Part shown: piece by piece, positions 55,527 through 64,000 of the stretch
How the letters are laid out: every line of letters starts with the position of its first letter
Position numbering within the stretch: position 1 is the stretch's first letter
NCBI RefSeq assembly: GCF_002723975.1
Contig: NZ_BEWO01000002.1
Location: 124,001 to 188,000, forward strand
DNA: 64,000 nt
From: Gluconobacter japonicus
GTDB taxonomy: Bacteria; Pseudomonadota; Alphaproteobacteria; Acetobacterales; Acetobacteraceae
Direction of reading: 5' to 3'
Notes under the pieces: generated by a model
Seen by the model: the letters and a program-made list of their open reading frames with translations, nothing else
Told to the model about the DNA's origin: nothing
Databases searched by the model: none
Translations under genes and position numbers: made by a program

Positions 55527-56341
55527 TCCGGCCTTTCACCATCGCCTGCGCTGTCCTCGCCGCAGGGTCCGGCCTGTTTCTCTATACCAAGAAACATGAG
55601 ACGACGGTCCTTGATCAGAAGATTACCAAGATCGTTCAGGAGACGCAGAAGGTCCGCTCACAGACAGCCATGCTGCGGACGGAATGGGCGCTTCTCAATC
55701 AGCCGGATCGCCTGAATGTTCTGGCAGCACGCTTTGTGCCCGATCTCCACCCGATGGCTCCGGATCAGTTCGTGCGGATGGCCAGCGTGGAAAGCCGCCT
55801 GCCCGCTCCTGGCTCCCGTCCGACCCCCGCTGATCCGCGCGAGGGACTCCATGAAGTCGTGAACCGCGCAGCAACCGAGGCGCATCTGCCGCTTCCGGCA
55901 GCACCTGTTACCCACCCTGTCGTACCAGTCACGCATGCTCCGGTTATTGCCGCAGCAGCCCCTCAGCCTCTTCCAGCCACGCCACGCATCGTGACAGCCA
56001 AGGCCGTTGCGATACCTCATCCTGTTCATCCGCGAGCAGACCGGATTGTTCATAGCGCCGACACCGAACTGGCATCTGCGGCAGCCACGCGCCCTGTGGT
56101 TCCTCATCTGAGTACGGCACGATCTGATGTGACGCCAAGCGTACGCCTGGTGAGTTACCATGGAACACGCCCGACGCCTGTGGTCGCCACGGCCTGGCAC
56201 AGCCAGCCAGTTCATCAGGTCCGTGAAGCGTCACTGACGCGGGTTGCCGAAGAAGAGCGTCCGCGCGTCCGTCATCATGCCAGCTCTGCGCTGGGAAATG
56301 ATGGAGATGCATTGCCCCCGCCGGTTCCGTTGGCTAACTGA
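55523..56341 (+). CDS. ftsL: FtsL-like division protein with long C-terminal extension
   Basis: Division protein of the FtsL type by position and layout: one membrane helix (about 4-21), then a coiled coil (about 25-75, [20 protein letters not shown]-like) and the conserved [17 protein letters not shown]. FtsL normally ends soon after that; this one continues for about 170 residues of Pro/Ala/Val/His-rich low-complexity sequence to 272. The tail would lie in the periplasm and is not recognised. It overlaps rsmH by 4 bases and precedes ftsI. Confidence 0.85.
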   Translation: MIRPFTIACAVLAAGSGLFLYTKKHETTVLDQKITKIVQETQKVRSQTAMLRTEWALLNQPDRLNVLAARFVPDLHPMAPDQFVRMASVESRLPAPGSRPTPADPREGLHEVVNRAATEAHLPLPAAPVTHPVVPVTHAPVIAAAAPQPLPATPRIVTAKAVAIPHPVHPRADRIVHSADTELASAAATRPVVPHLSTARSDVTPSVRLVSYHGTRPTPVVATAWHSQPVHQVREASLTRVAEEERPRVRHHASSALGNDGDALPPPVPLAN

Positions 56342-56423
56342 GACCTCCCTCTCGTTAACTGCTCGTCAAGTATTTTCCGGATAGCTTCGGGCGAGCACCT
56401 TACATAGGACGCAACGCCGCACG

Positions 56424-58394
56424 ATGCCTCAGGACGTGCCACCCCCATCAGGTTCGCGTCGCGCAGCACGCCAGAATAAGCGGGCGGAGCAGCGCGGCTC
56501 GCAGGCAGCGGGACCGAAGCCTTCGTCCCGCCGCCTGAACCTTGACCAGATGCATGGCCGCCTTCTCGTGGCGGGCATGGGCTTTCTTGCGATCTATGGT
56601 GCAGTCGCCCTTAAGGCGACTTTTGCAACAGTTCTGATGCCGATGGAGCCAGAAAAGCGGCAGATCGCGCCTCAGGTTCCGGAAATTCCCAAGAGTGATC
56701 CACGCGGTGAGATGGCGGGCGATTTTGTTCTGCCTTCCGTCAAGCGCGCGACCATTACGGACCGAAATGGTCAGACGCTGGCTCTCTCTCTTCCGGTTGC
56801 GCAGGTCTACGCCAATCCGATGGAATTGATTGATCCAGAGGATGCGACAAAGAAGCTGAAGACTGTTCTGCCAAAACTGGATGAGACAGAAACAGTCCGT
56901 CGCCTCTCCCTGAAAAAGCAGTTCGTCTACATTGCCCGTGATATTTCTCCGGTGCAGGAAATCGCGATCAATAATCTGGGTATTCCCGGTATCTATTTTG
57001 AAGCTGGCGAGCGTCGCCACTATCCGCTTGGCCGGACGGCTGCCCAGATCATGGGAAGCGTGGATATTGACGACCACGGCATTGCTGGCGTCGAGCGGTT
57101 TTTTGATCAGCGCCTGAACTCAGATCGCACACCGCTTCGGCTATCTCTGGATGTTCGTGTGCAGGCCGTGGCCCATGACGAGCTTGCGGCTGCCAAGGAT
57201 GAGTTTTCGGCCATTGGTGCCTCAGCAATCGTCATGGATGTGCGGACGGGCGAGATCCTCGCCATGGTCAGTCTGCCTGACTATGACGCTAACGACTTTA
57301 ACCATGCGCCAAATGATGCCCGCTTTAACCGCGCTGTGACGGGCATGTACGAACCGGGTTCGACGTTCAAGCTTCAGACTGCTGCAATGGGTCTCCAGCT
57401 CGGCGTTGTGCATATCTGGGATCGGTTCTCGACCATTCCCATCCGGATCGGACGCTTCACCATCCGTGACATGAAGACCGATCATTTTGCGCCCTGGCTG
57501 TCTTTGCCAGGTGTTCTGGCCTACTCATCCAACCCGGCGGCGGCACACATCGCTCTGGATGTTGGCGCTCAACGTCAGCAGGACTGGCTACGCAGTATGG
57601 GGTTTTTCAACCGTGTTCCGGTTGAGTTGCCCGAAGCCGGACGTCCTCTGGTGCCAGCGTCAAAGAACTGGGGGCTTTCAACGGTTATGACCGTGGGCTT
57701 TGGCCATGGCGTAGCTGAGCCTCCTCTGGCCATTGTCCGTGGCACCGCAGCGACTGTGAATGGTGGGATCCTGCTCAAGCCGACGCTTGTAGCACGCGAC
57801 CAGCAGGATGAAGCCCAGACACCAGACGCCAAGGTCCGGCCCGTTGCCTACAAGCCGGATGAGACCGATAATGGCGATGATATCGGCGCACAAACGCCCG
57901 TTGGAACGCGGGTTCTGTCAGAAAAGACGTCTGCCCTGCTTCGCAAACTGTTGCGCCTCGACGTCACGGTCGGCAGCGGCAAATCAGCTGAGGTTCCGGG
58001 GTACTATGTTGGTGGTAAGACAGGTACGGCGGAAAAGATCGGTGCTCATGGCGGATACCTGAAACACGTCAACGTTTCGGCCTTCACCAGTGTCTTCCCG
58101 ATGAACAATCCGCATTATGCGGTTTATGTCATGCTCGACAGTCCGCAGGGTACAGCGGCAACCCACGGCTGGACCACAGCTGCCTGGAACGCCGCGCCAA
58201 CCGTGAAAAAGATCATTTCACGTGTTGGACCAATCCTGAACCAGTTCCCGGACACAGCCAACAAGGACGCGATTGAAGCGTCTCTCGCCATTCCCATGAA
58301 TCCGTCTGTGCCAGCGGGCTATCGTGCCCTCGGTCCCGGAAACGATCCCGGTGATCCGCGCAATCAGGCGCATTCTCCCAAGACACAGCACTGA
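56424..58394 (+). CDS. ftsI: Septal peptidoglycan transpeptidase FtsI (PBP3)
   Basis: Class B penicillin-binding protein that crosslinks septal peptidoglycan. A membrane anchor lies at about 47-70. The catalytic motifs are STFK with S313, SSN at 368-370 and KTG at 532-534. The N-terminus of 40 residues is basic and Ser/Arg/Gln-rich, and the C-terminus has an extra tail beyond the transpeptidase domain, giving 656 residues. It sits between ftsL and murE, with an 82-base gap upstream. Confidence 0.96.
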   Translation: MPQDVPPPSGSRRAARQNKRAEQRGSQAAGPKPSSRRLNLDQMHGRLLVAGMGFLAIYGAVALKATFATVLMPMEPEKRQIAPQVPEIPKSDPRGEMAGDFVLPSVKRATITDRNGQTLALSLPVAQVYANPMELIDPEDATKKLKTVLPKLDETETVRRLSLKKQFVYIARDISPVQEIAINNLGIPGIYFEAGERRHYPLGRTAAQIMGSVDIDDHGIAGVERFFDQRLNSDRTPLRLSLDVRVQAVAHDELAAAKDEFSAIGASAIVMDVRTGEILAMVSLPDYDANDFNHAPNDARFNRAVTGMYEPGSTFKLQTAAMGLQLGVVHIWDRFSTIPIRIGRFTIRDMKTDHFAPWLSLPGVLAYSSNPAAAHIALDVGAQRQQDWLRSMGFFNRVPVELPEAGRPLVPASKNWGLSTVMTVGFGHGVAEPPLAIVRGTAATVNGGILLKPTLVARDQQDEAQTPDAKVRPVAYKPDETDNGDDIGAQTPVGTRVLSEKTSALLRKLLRLDVTVGSGKSAEVPGYYVGGKTGTAEKIGAHGGYLKHVNVSAFTSVFPMNNPHYAVYVMLDSPQGTAATHGWTTAAWNAAPTVKKIISRVGPILNQFPDTANKDAIEASLAIPMNPSVPAGYRALGPGNDPGDPRNQAHSPKTQH

Positions 58395-58402
58395 GCCTGC
58401 CC

Positions 58403-59854
58403 ATGCGTCTCTCTGAACTTCTCCGGCAGAATGGTTCCGTTCTGTCGCCTTCCGTCGACCCTGAAATCCTGACTGTCACGGCAGACAGCAGACAGGTTCA
58501 GCCGGGCACACTGTTTTTCGCTCTGCGTGGCGCGAAACAGGACGGAGCAGCATTTATTCCTCAGGCTGTCGCAAAGGGTGCCGTCGCCATCATTGCGGAT
58601 CATCCCGCTGAAGCAGACATCCCGGTTCTCCTGACGCCGGACGCCAAGCATCTGCTTGCGCTGATGGCGGCAACACTTGCGGGGCCTCAGCCCTCCTGCA
58701 TTGCAGCCGTCACCGGAACGAACGGCAAGAGCAGCACGGCTGAGTTTCTGCGTCAGCTCTGGACGCTTCAGGGACTCAAGGCTGCAAGCCTCGGCACGCT
58801 GGGACTGATTGCGAATGTCGATGTTCCGCCTCCCCCTTCCCTGACAACACCCGATCCGGTCTCACTGGCAGCCACGCTGGCGTCTCTGGCCCAGCATGAT
58901 GTGAACCATGTTGCCCTTGAAGCATCGTCTCATGGTCTGGAACAGCATCGGCTGGATGGTGTGAGGCTCAATGCTGCCGGGTTCTCGAACCTGACGCGGG
59001 ACCATCTGGATTATCACGGCACTCTTGAAGCCTATCGTGCAGCGAAACTGCGTCTGTTCGAAGATCTCCTGCCCGCCAGTGGTATTGCTGCCGTCAATGC
59101 GGATATGGATGCAGACACGCTGAACGCCCTGCACGCTATCGCAGCACAACGGGGCATGACACTTCGGACAACGGGCAAGACGGGACAGGCCCTGCGCCTT
59201 CTGGAAACGCGCCCAACGCCAACGGGCCAGATTGTGCGCCTGTCTCTCTATGGCGAAGACTTACCGGAAATGACGCTTGGTTTGCCGGGACTGTTCCAGG
59301 CCGACAATGCGATGCTGGCGGCGGCAATGTGCTGGCAGACAGAAAACGACGCACGTGGTCTTGTGGATCTGCTCCCCCAGTTAACGGGTGTGCGCGGGCG
59401 TTGCGAACGAGCTGCTGAACTATCCAATGGCGCCGCAGCGTATGTGGATTACGCCCATACGCCTGATGCTTTGGAACGCGTTCTGGCAAGTCTTCGCCCC
59501 CATACAGAAGGCCGTCTGGTTGTGGTCTTTGGGGCGGGTGGTGATCGGGATCGTGGCAAGCGTCCGCTCATGGGCGAAGTTGCAGCCCGCATGGCCGATG
59601 TGGCAATCGTCACGGACGACAACCCCCGTACGGAAGAACCGCAGAGCATTCGCGCTGCCATTCATGCAGCCTGCCCGGATGCACTGGAAATCGGTGATCG
59701 CCGGTCTGCCATTGCAGCCGGTCTGGAGGCCCTTAAGCCCGGTGACATTCTGGTCGTGGCGGGCAAAGGTCATGAACAGGGGCAGATTGTTGGCCAGACG
59801 GTTCTTCCGTTTGATGATCGCAGCGTAATCCGTGAACTGGCAGGTGCAGCATGA
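58403..59854 (+). CDS. murE: UDP-MurNAc-tripeptide synthetase MurE
   Basis: Adds the third amino acid to UDP-MurNAc-L-Ala-D-Glu. The ATP site is [14 protein letters not shown]; the C-terminal DDNPR motif is the signature for meso-diaminopimelate rather than lysine. At 483 residues it is normal. It starts 9 bases after ftsI and overlaps murF by 4 bases. Confidence 0.96.
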   Translation: MRLSELLRQNGSVLSPSVDPEILTVTADSRQVQPGTLFFALRGAKQDGAAFIPQAVAKGAVAIIADHPAEADIPVLLTPDAKHLLALMAATLAGPQPSCIAAVTGTNGKSSTAEFLRQLWTLQGLKAASLGTLGLIANVDVPPPPSLTTPDPVSLAATLASLAQHDVNHVALEASSHGLEQHRLDGVRLNAAGFSNLTRDHLDYHGTLEAYRAAKLRLFEDLLPASGIAAVNADMDADTLNALHAIAAQRGMTLRTTGKTGQALRLLETRPTPTGQIVRLSLYGEDLPEMTLGLPGLFQADNAMLAAAMCWQTENDARGLVDLLPQLTGVRGRCERAAELSNGAAAYVDYAHTPDALERVLASLRPHTEGRLVVVFGAGGDRDRGKRPLMGEVAARMADVAIVTDDNPRTEEPQSIRAAIHAACPDALEIGDRRSAIAAGLEALKPGDILVVAGKGHEQGQIVGQTVLPFDDRSVIRELAGAA

Positions 59855-61227
59855 CCGCTCTCTGGACCAGTCAGGAACTTCGTGACGCTACACAGGGCAC
59901 ACTTGCCGCTGATATCAGTGTGACGGGTATTTCCATTGATACACGCACTCTGAAGCCCGGCGATCTGTTCATTGCCCTCAAAGGCGAAACCAGTGATGGG
60001 CATGCCCATATTGCACAGGCACTCGAAGCTGGCGCGGCGTGCGTCATGGTTCATGACACGCAGGGTTCGACAGACCCTCGTCTGCTGATCGTCACGGATA
60101 CGATGGGTGGCCTTGAAGCACTCGGGCGTTACGCGCGCGACCGTTTTGACGGAAAGGTCATTGCCGTTACGGGAAGTGTGGGGAAGACCACCACGAAAGA
60201 TATGCTGCGTACGGCTCTGTCGGCTCTTGGTCCGACACATGCGGCCGTCGCGTCCTACAACAACCACTGGGGTGTCCCTCTGACGCTCGCTCGTCTGCCA
60301 CGGGACGCACGGTTCTGCGTCAGTGAAGTTGGCATGAACCATGTCGGTGAAATTGCGCCATTGGCGACGCAGGTGCGGCCGGATGTGGCAATCATCACCA
60401 CGATTGGGACGGCGCATCTCGGCCATATGGGCAGCGTTGAAGAAATTGCACGCGAAAAAGCTACGCTCTTTGGTGCTTTGACTGCGGATGGCACGGCCGT
60501 CGTTCCTGACGACGCAATCGGACAGGATTTGTTCCGTGCGGCACTCCCAGCCCATGCGAAGCTCTGGCACAGTGGTCTTTCCGTTAATTCTGAAATCCGG
60601 CTGACTGGTCTTGTCTGCACAGCAAACGGAAGTGACTTTGTCCTGACGCTTCCGGAAGTCGGAGACCTGAGCGTGCATCTGAATGCACCGGGTCGCCATC
60701 TTGCTCGCAATGCAGCACTCGCTCTGGGGGCCATCGCTGCACTTGGAGAAGATGTTTCCGAGGCGGCGCGTGCTTTGACGGATTTTGTCCCGGGTGCCGG
60801 GCGCGGTCAGATGCGTGCAGTGCTGAATGGTGTTCAGTTGCTTGATGAGAGCTACAACGCCTCCACAACCAGTATCCGTTCGACGCTCGAAACGCTTGCC
60901 CTTCTGCCAGCGAAACGTCGCGTGGCTGCCTTAGGTGACATCCGCGAACTTGGCGCGTTTGCGGATGCCGAACACTACTCTTTGGCGGATGCTGTCATCG
61001 CATCCAATGCGATCGCTTTCTGCTGTGGCGAGCATATGCGCGCCCTTTACGACGCTCTGCCTGAAGCTCTGCGCGGGGCTTACGCACCAGACTCACGTTC
61101 GCTCGCCCCTCTCCTTCTCAACGCTCTCCGGCCCGGCGATCTTCTGCTTGTCAAAGGCAGCCTGGGTAGCCGGATGCGCGATGTCATCGCCGCTCTCGAT
61201 AACGCTTCCAACCCGGTCTCTGCCTGA
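59851..61227 (+). CDS. murF: UDP-MurNAc-tripeptide-D-Ala-D-Ala ligase MurF
   Basis: Adds D-Ala-D-Ala to complete the pentapeptide precursor. The 458 residues include AVTGSVGKTTTKDML (ATP site), SYNNHWGVPLTL and DESYNASTTSIRSTLE. It shares 4 bases with murE at its start and one base with mraY at its end, showing tight coupling. Confidence 0.96.
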   Translation: MTALWTSQELRDATQGTLAADISVTGISIDTRTLKPGDLFIALKGETSDGHAHIAQALEAGAACVMVHDTQGSTDPRLLIVTDTMGGLEALGRYARDRFDGKVIAVTGSVGKTTTKDMLRTALSALGPTHAAVASYNNHWGVPLTLARLPRDARFCVSEVGMNHVGEIAPLATQVRPDVAIITTIGTAHLGHMGSVEEIAREKATLFGALTADGTAVVPDDAIGQDLFRAALPAHAKLWHSGLSVNSEIRLTGLVCTANGSDFVLTLPEVGDLSVHLNAPGRHLARNAALALGAIAALGEDVSEAARALTDFVPGAGRGQMRAVLNGVQLLDESYNASTTSIRSTLETLALLPAKRRVAALGDIRELGAFADAEHYSLADAVIASNAIAFCCGEHMRALYDALPEALRGAYAPDSRSLAPLLLNALRPGDLLLVKGSLGSRMRDVIAALDNASNPVSA

Positions 61228-62318
61228 TGCTCTTCAATCTTGTTGCCTCACATGCCTCGTCGCATGGGGGCTTCTTCAACCTTTTCCATTATCTGACCTT
61301 CCGTTCTGGATGTGCCTGTCTGACGGCACTGGTGATCTCGCTTGCGCTCGGCAATCCGTTCATCGCGCAACTCAAGCGGATCCAGCGTGAAGGCCAGCCT
61401 ATCCGGGCACTTGGTCCTGAACGTCATATTCTGGAAAAGGCGGGCACGCCGACCATGGGCGGGATGCTGATCCTGATTGCGCTGTTTTCCGCAACGCTCC
61501 TCTGGGCGGATCTGACAAACGGCTTTGTCTGGGCGGTTATGTTGACGACTGCGGCTTTTGGAGCGGTTGGGTTTGCGGACGATTACCTGAAGCTTTCCAA
61601 GCGCAACACGCAGGGCGTCTCAAAACGGATGCGACTGGGCTGTGAATTTGCGGCCTCCCTTATTGCGGGCATCTGGCTCCAGCATCTGACGCCCCCGGAA
61701 ATTCGCAACGCCGTAGCCTTTCCCTTTGTGAAGGATATTCTCCTGCCCCTGGGTTATGCTTTTCCGCTCTTTGCCATGATTACGATTACCGGGTTTGGCA
61801 ATGCCGTGAACTTCACGGATGGTCTGGATGGTCTGGCCATTGTTCCGGTTGTGATCGCGGCACTGGTCTTTGCGCTGATTGCCTATCTGGTCGGCAACCA
61901 TGTCTTCGCGGATTACCTTCAGCTCCACCCAGTTCCTGGGACCGGAGAACTGGCGGTTTTCTGTGCCGCACTGATCGGAGCCGGGCTTGGCTTCCTGTGG
62001 TTCAACGCTCCGCCAGCAGCCGTTTTCATGGGGGATACGGGCTCACTTTCGCTTGGCGGCGCACTGGGTGCCGTTGCTGTGGCCGTCAAGCATGAGCTTG
62101 TTCTGTGTATTGTTGGCGGCCTGTTTGTGGCGGAGACGCTGTCCGTCGTCATTCAGGTGTTCTGGTACAAACGCACCGGGCGGCGGGTATTCCTGATGGC
62201 TCCGCTGCATCATCACTTCGAAAAGAAGGGCTGGCAGGAGCCGAAGATCGTCGTACGGTTCTGGATTGTCTCCATTGTTCTGGGGCTGTGTGGTCTCGCC
62301 ACACTGAAACTGAGATGA
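61227..62318 (+). CDS. mraY: Phospho-MurNAc-pentapeptide translocase MraY
   Basis: Integral membrane enzyme that makes lipid I from UDP-MurNAc-pentapeptide and undecaprenyl phosphate. About ten hydrophobic segments; key blocks are [52 protein letters not shown] and [12 protein letters not shown] with the HHH motif. Length is 363 residues. It overlaps murD by 4 bases. Confidence 0.97.
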   Translation: MLFNLVASHASSHGGFFNLFHYLTFRSGCACLTALVISLALGNPFIAQLKRIQREGQPIRALGPERHILEKAGTPTMGGMLILIALFSATLLWADLTNGFVWAVMLTTAAFGAVGFADDYLKLSKRNTQGVSKRMRLGCEFAASLIAGIWLQHLTPPEIRNAVAFPFVKDILLPLGYAFPLFAMITITGFGNAVNFTDGLDGLAIVPVVIAALVFALIAYLVGNHVFADYLQLHPVPGTGELAVFCAALIGAGLGFLWFNAPPAAVFMGDTGSLSLGGALGAVAVAVKHELVLCIVGGLFVAETLSVVIQVFWYKRTGRRVFLMAPLHHHFEKKGWQEPKIVVRFWIVSIVLGLCGLATLKLR

Positions 62319-63661
62319 ACGGATTTCCGACAGATCTTCTTGCAGGTGAGCGCTACGCTGTCTGCGGTCTCGGCCGTAATGGTGCAGCCGTGGTTGATGC
62401 GCTTCTGAGAATGGGGGCCGAGGTTCAGGCATGGGATGATCGCAATCCTGTCCTTCCGCCTCATGACCGCCTGACGCTCGCTCCTCTGACGGATCTGTCG
62501 GGCATGACAACCCTTGTGCTGTCACCGGGTATTCCCCATCTTCTCCCGAGCCCGCATCCCGTTGCCGAACTGGCCCGCGCACAGGGTATTCAGATCCTGT
62601 CCGATGCCGAACTGCTCTATCGCGCAGTCAGAAAAGCCGGATCACAGGCGCGTTTTGCCGCCGTCACCGGGACCAACGGCAAATCCACGACGACGGCCCT
62701 TCTGGCCCATCTGCTTCAGTCCGCCGGAGTCCCTTGCGCGGCGGGTGGCAATCTGGGAACGGCATCCCTCGCCCTCCCCCTGCTTCCTGATCAGGGCGTC
62801 TATGTCATTGAGATGTCGTCCTATATGCTGGAACGGCTCGACCGTTTTCATGCCTCCACGGCATGCCTGCTGAACATCACGCCAGACCATCTGGATCGCC
62901 ATGGCGATATGGACGGGTATGCCGCCGCCAAAGCGCATGTCTTTGACAATATGACGTCAGATGACCTGGCTGCCATCGGACAGGATGATCCATGGTGCCA
63001 GAGAATTGCAGACGATGTCGCGCCTCAAGGCGTGACAGTCACGTTCCTTGACCCTGATGCAGTACCTGAATTTGTGGGGGACGCCCTGCCGGGCCGACAC
63101 AATCTTCAGAACGTTGCAGCAGCCTGGGCCATGGCGCGCCATCTTGGTCTGAGCGATGATGATATTCGCAAGGGGCTGGCATCCTTCCCTGGCCTCGAAC
63201 ACCGGCTTCAGAAAATCGCCGAACGCGATGGTGTCGCTTTCATCAATGACAGCAAGGCCACCAACGCAGAGGCTGCGTCCAAGGCGCTTGGATCTTATGA
63301 GCGCGTCATGTGGATTGCAGGCGGAACAGCCAAGGCAGGCGGCATCGACATGCTGGTTCCGTGGTTTGACCGGATTGCGCAGGCATTCCTGATCGGTCGG
63401 GATACAGCCATTCTGGCGGAAACACTCAAGGCCCATAACGTGCCCTTTACGCTTTGCGAAACGCTGGATCGTGCCGTCCCTGCAGCGTTTGAGGCGGCTT
63501 TGGCAGAAGGCGTAAACACCGTTCTGCTCTCCCCAGCCTGTGCAAGTTTTGATCAGTTTCGCAGTTTTGAGGATCGTGGGTCACACTTTCTCCAGATTTG
63601 CGATAATATTGTGAAATCAGGCTATTCGGGCGAAATGCTCACAACAGAACAGGAAGGGTGA
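62315..63661 (+). CDS. murD: UDP-MurNAc-L-alanine-D-glutamate ligase MurD
   Basis: Adds D-glutamate to UDP-MurNAc-L-Ala. The start is ATG 62315, which overlaps the mraY stop; the frame is open further upstream but inside mraY. It has [37 protein letters not shown] and [15 protein letters not shown], with 448 residues. It is followed by ftsW after 5 bases. Confidence 0.95.
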   Translation: MNGFPTDLLAGERYAVCGLGRNGAAVVDALLRMGAEVQAWDDRNPVLPPHDRLTLAPLTDLSGMTTLVLSPGIPHLLPSPHPVAELARAQGIQILSDAELLYRAVRKAGSQARFAAVTGTNGKSTTTALLAHLLQSAGVPCAAGGNLGTASLALPLLPDQGVYVIEMSSYMLERLDRFHASTACLLNITPDHLDRHGDMDGYAAAKAHVFDNMTSDDLAAIGQDDPWCQRIADDVAPQGVTVTFLDPDAVPEFVGDALPGRHNLQNVAAAWAMARHLGLSDDDIRKGLASFPGLEHRLQKIAERDGVAFINDSKATNAEAASKALGSYERVMWIAGGTAKAGGIDMLVPWFDRIAQAFLIGRDTAILAETLKAHNVPFTLCETLDRAVPAAFEAALAEGVNTVLLSPACASFDQFRSFEDRGSHFLQICDNIVKSGYSGEMLTTEQEG

Positions 63662-63666
63662 CGGTC

Positions 63667-64000
63667 ATGGCGGGTACCTCCCGTGTCGATTCATCGGCAG
63701 CCGCCCGCTGGTGGCGCAATACCGACCGGGTCACGCTCGCCTGCGTTGGCATCCTGATTGGCCTTGGCTACGTTCTGATGCTTGCAGCCAGCCCGGCCGT
63801 TGCATCGCGCATCGGCGCGTCCCGCAACATGTTCATTCTCAAGCAGGTCATCTTTCTGGCTCTTGCCGGAGCGATCGTGCTGGGTGTTTCGTATCTGTCC
63901 CGCGAAGGCGTGAAGAAACTGGCCTTCATTGGCGGAATCATTGCACTTGCCGCCACGGCCATGACGCTTGTTCATGGCATGGAAATCAAAGGCGCGCGGC
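63667..64000 (+). CDS. ftsW: Septal glycosyltransferase FtsW, 3' end missing
   Basis: N-terminal 111 residues of the SEDS polymerase FtsW, cut by the window end. It starts at ATG 63667 (MAGTSRVDSSAAARWWRNTDR) and already shows three hydrophobic segments (ACVGILIGLGYVLMLAASPAV, FILKQVIFLALAGAIVLGVSYL and KLAFIGGIIALAATAMTLVHG), with NMFILKQ typical of FtsW. Position after murD in the cluster supports the call; murG should follow. Confidence 0.9.
   Translation, partial: MAGTSRVDSSAAARWWRNTDRVTLACVGILIGLGYVLMLAASPAVASRIGASRNMFILKQVIFLALAGAIVLGVSYLSREGVKKLAFIGGIIALAATAMTLVHGMEIKGAR

Overview
This window is a stretch of core chromosome from an alphaproteobacterium, most likely an acetic acid bacterium (Acetobacteraceae, Gluconobacter-like). 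The inference rests on gene order and protein style: a complete suf operon led by an Rrf2-type regulator, a yceD-rpmF-plsX-fabH-ihfA-merR block, trxB flanked by Lrp and LysR regulators, a MucR/Ros regulator, a GapR-type DUF2312 protein, rnpB next to mraZ, flagellar motor genes and zwf. I see no prophage, insertion sequence, CRISPR array or obvious genomic island.

Layout. 1-2.4 kb: the end of a DEAD-box helicase gene and an RNA methyltransferase. 2.4-8.3 kb (minus strand): regulator-sufB-sufC-sufD-sufS-sufT-sufA, a tightly overlapping Fe-S assembly operon. 8.4-14.3 kb: a DUF445 membrane protein, a divergent PEP carboxylase and a secreted serine carboxypeptidase. 14.3-17.4 kb: fusA and rpmB with clear hairpins. 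17.4-21.8 kb: an Atm1-like ABC exporter divergent from a Nudix-DUF3574-AI-2E family run. 21.8-27 kb: tRNA-Pro, the MerR/IHF-alpha/FabH/PlsX/L32/DUF177 operon, then BamE. 27-30.5 kb: peptide deformylase-MarR-OmpR-EnvZ-like chain and rpsU. 30.6-37.7 kb: prolyl oligopeptidase, motB-motA, and a glycan-transfer pair behind an Lrp regulator. 37.8-45.9 kb: trxB, LysR, IHF-beta, SppA, MucR, a UdgX-type uracil-DNA glycosylase and a FUSC transporter. 46-49.2 kb: tRNA-Ser and rplU-rpmA-obgE-proB. 49.2-53.3 kb: a membrane protein, GapR, zwf and an esterase. 53.4-64 kb: rnpB and the division/cell-wall cluster mraZ-rsmH-ftsL-ftsI-murE-murF-mraY-murD-ftsW, cut by the window edge.

How the genes work together. 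Most of the region is housekeeping: Fe-S assembly, translation (EF-G, L28, L32, S21, L21, L27, Obg, deformylase), fatty-acid and phospholipid initiation, nucleoid organisation (both IHF subunits, GapR, MucR), redox balance (TrxB, G6PDH) and peptidoglycan synthesis. I did not find a convincing new multi-gene system. The best leads are local: a PEP carboxylase lacking several canonical catalytic residues, a UdgX-like glycosylase carrying the His loop associated with covalent uracil capture, a 21-copy hexanucleotide repeat inside a MerR regulator, a terminator-like hairpin in the fusA leader, three phased MraZ-type boxes covering the mraZ promoter, and an Rrf2-type palindrome upstream of suf.
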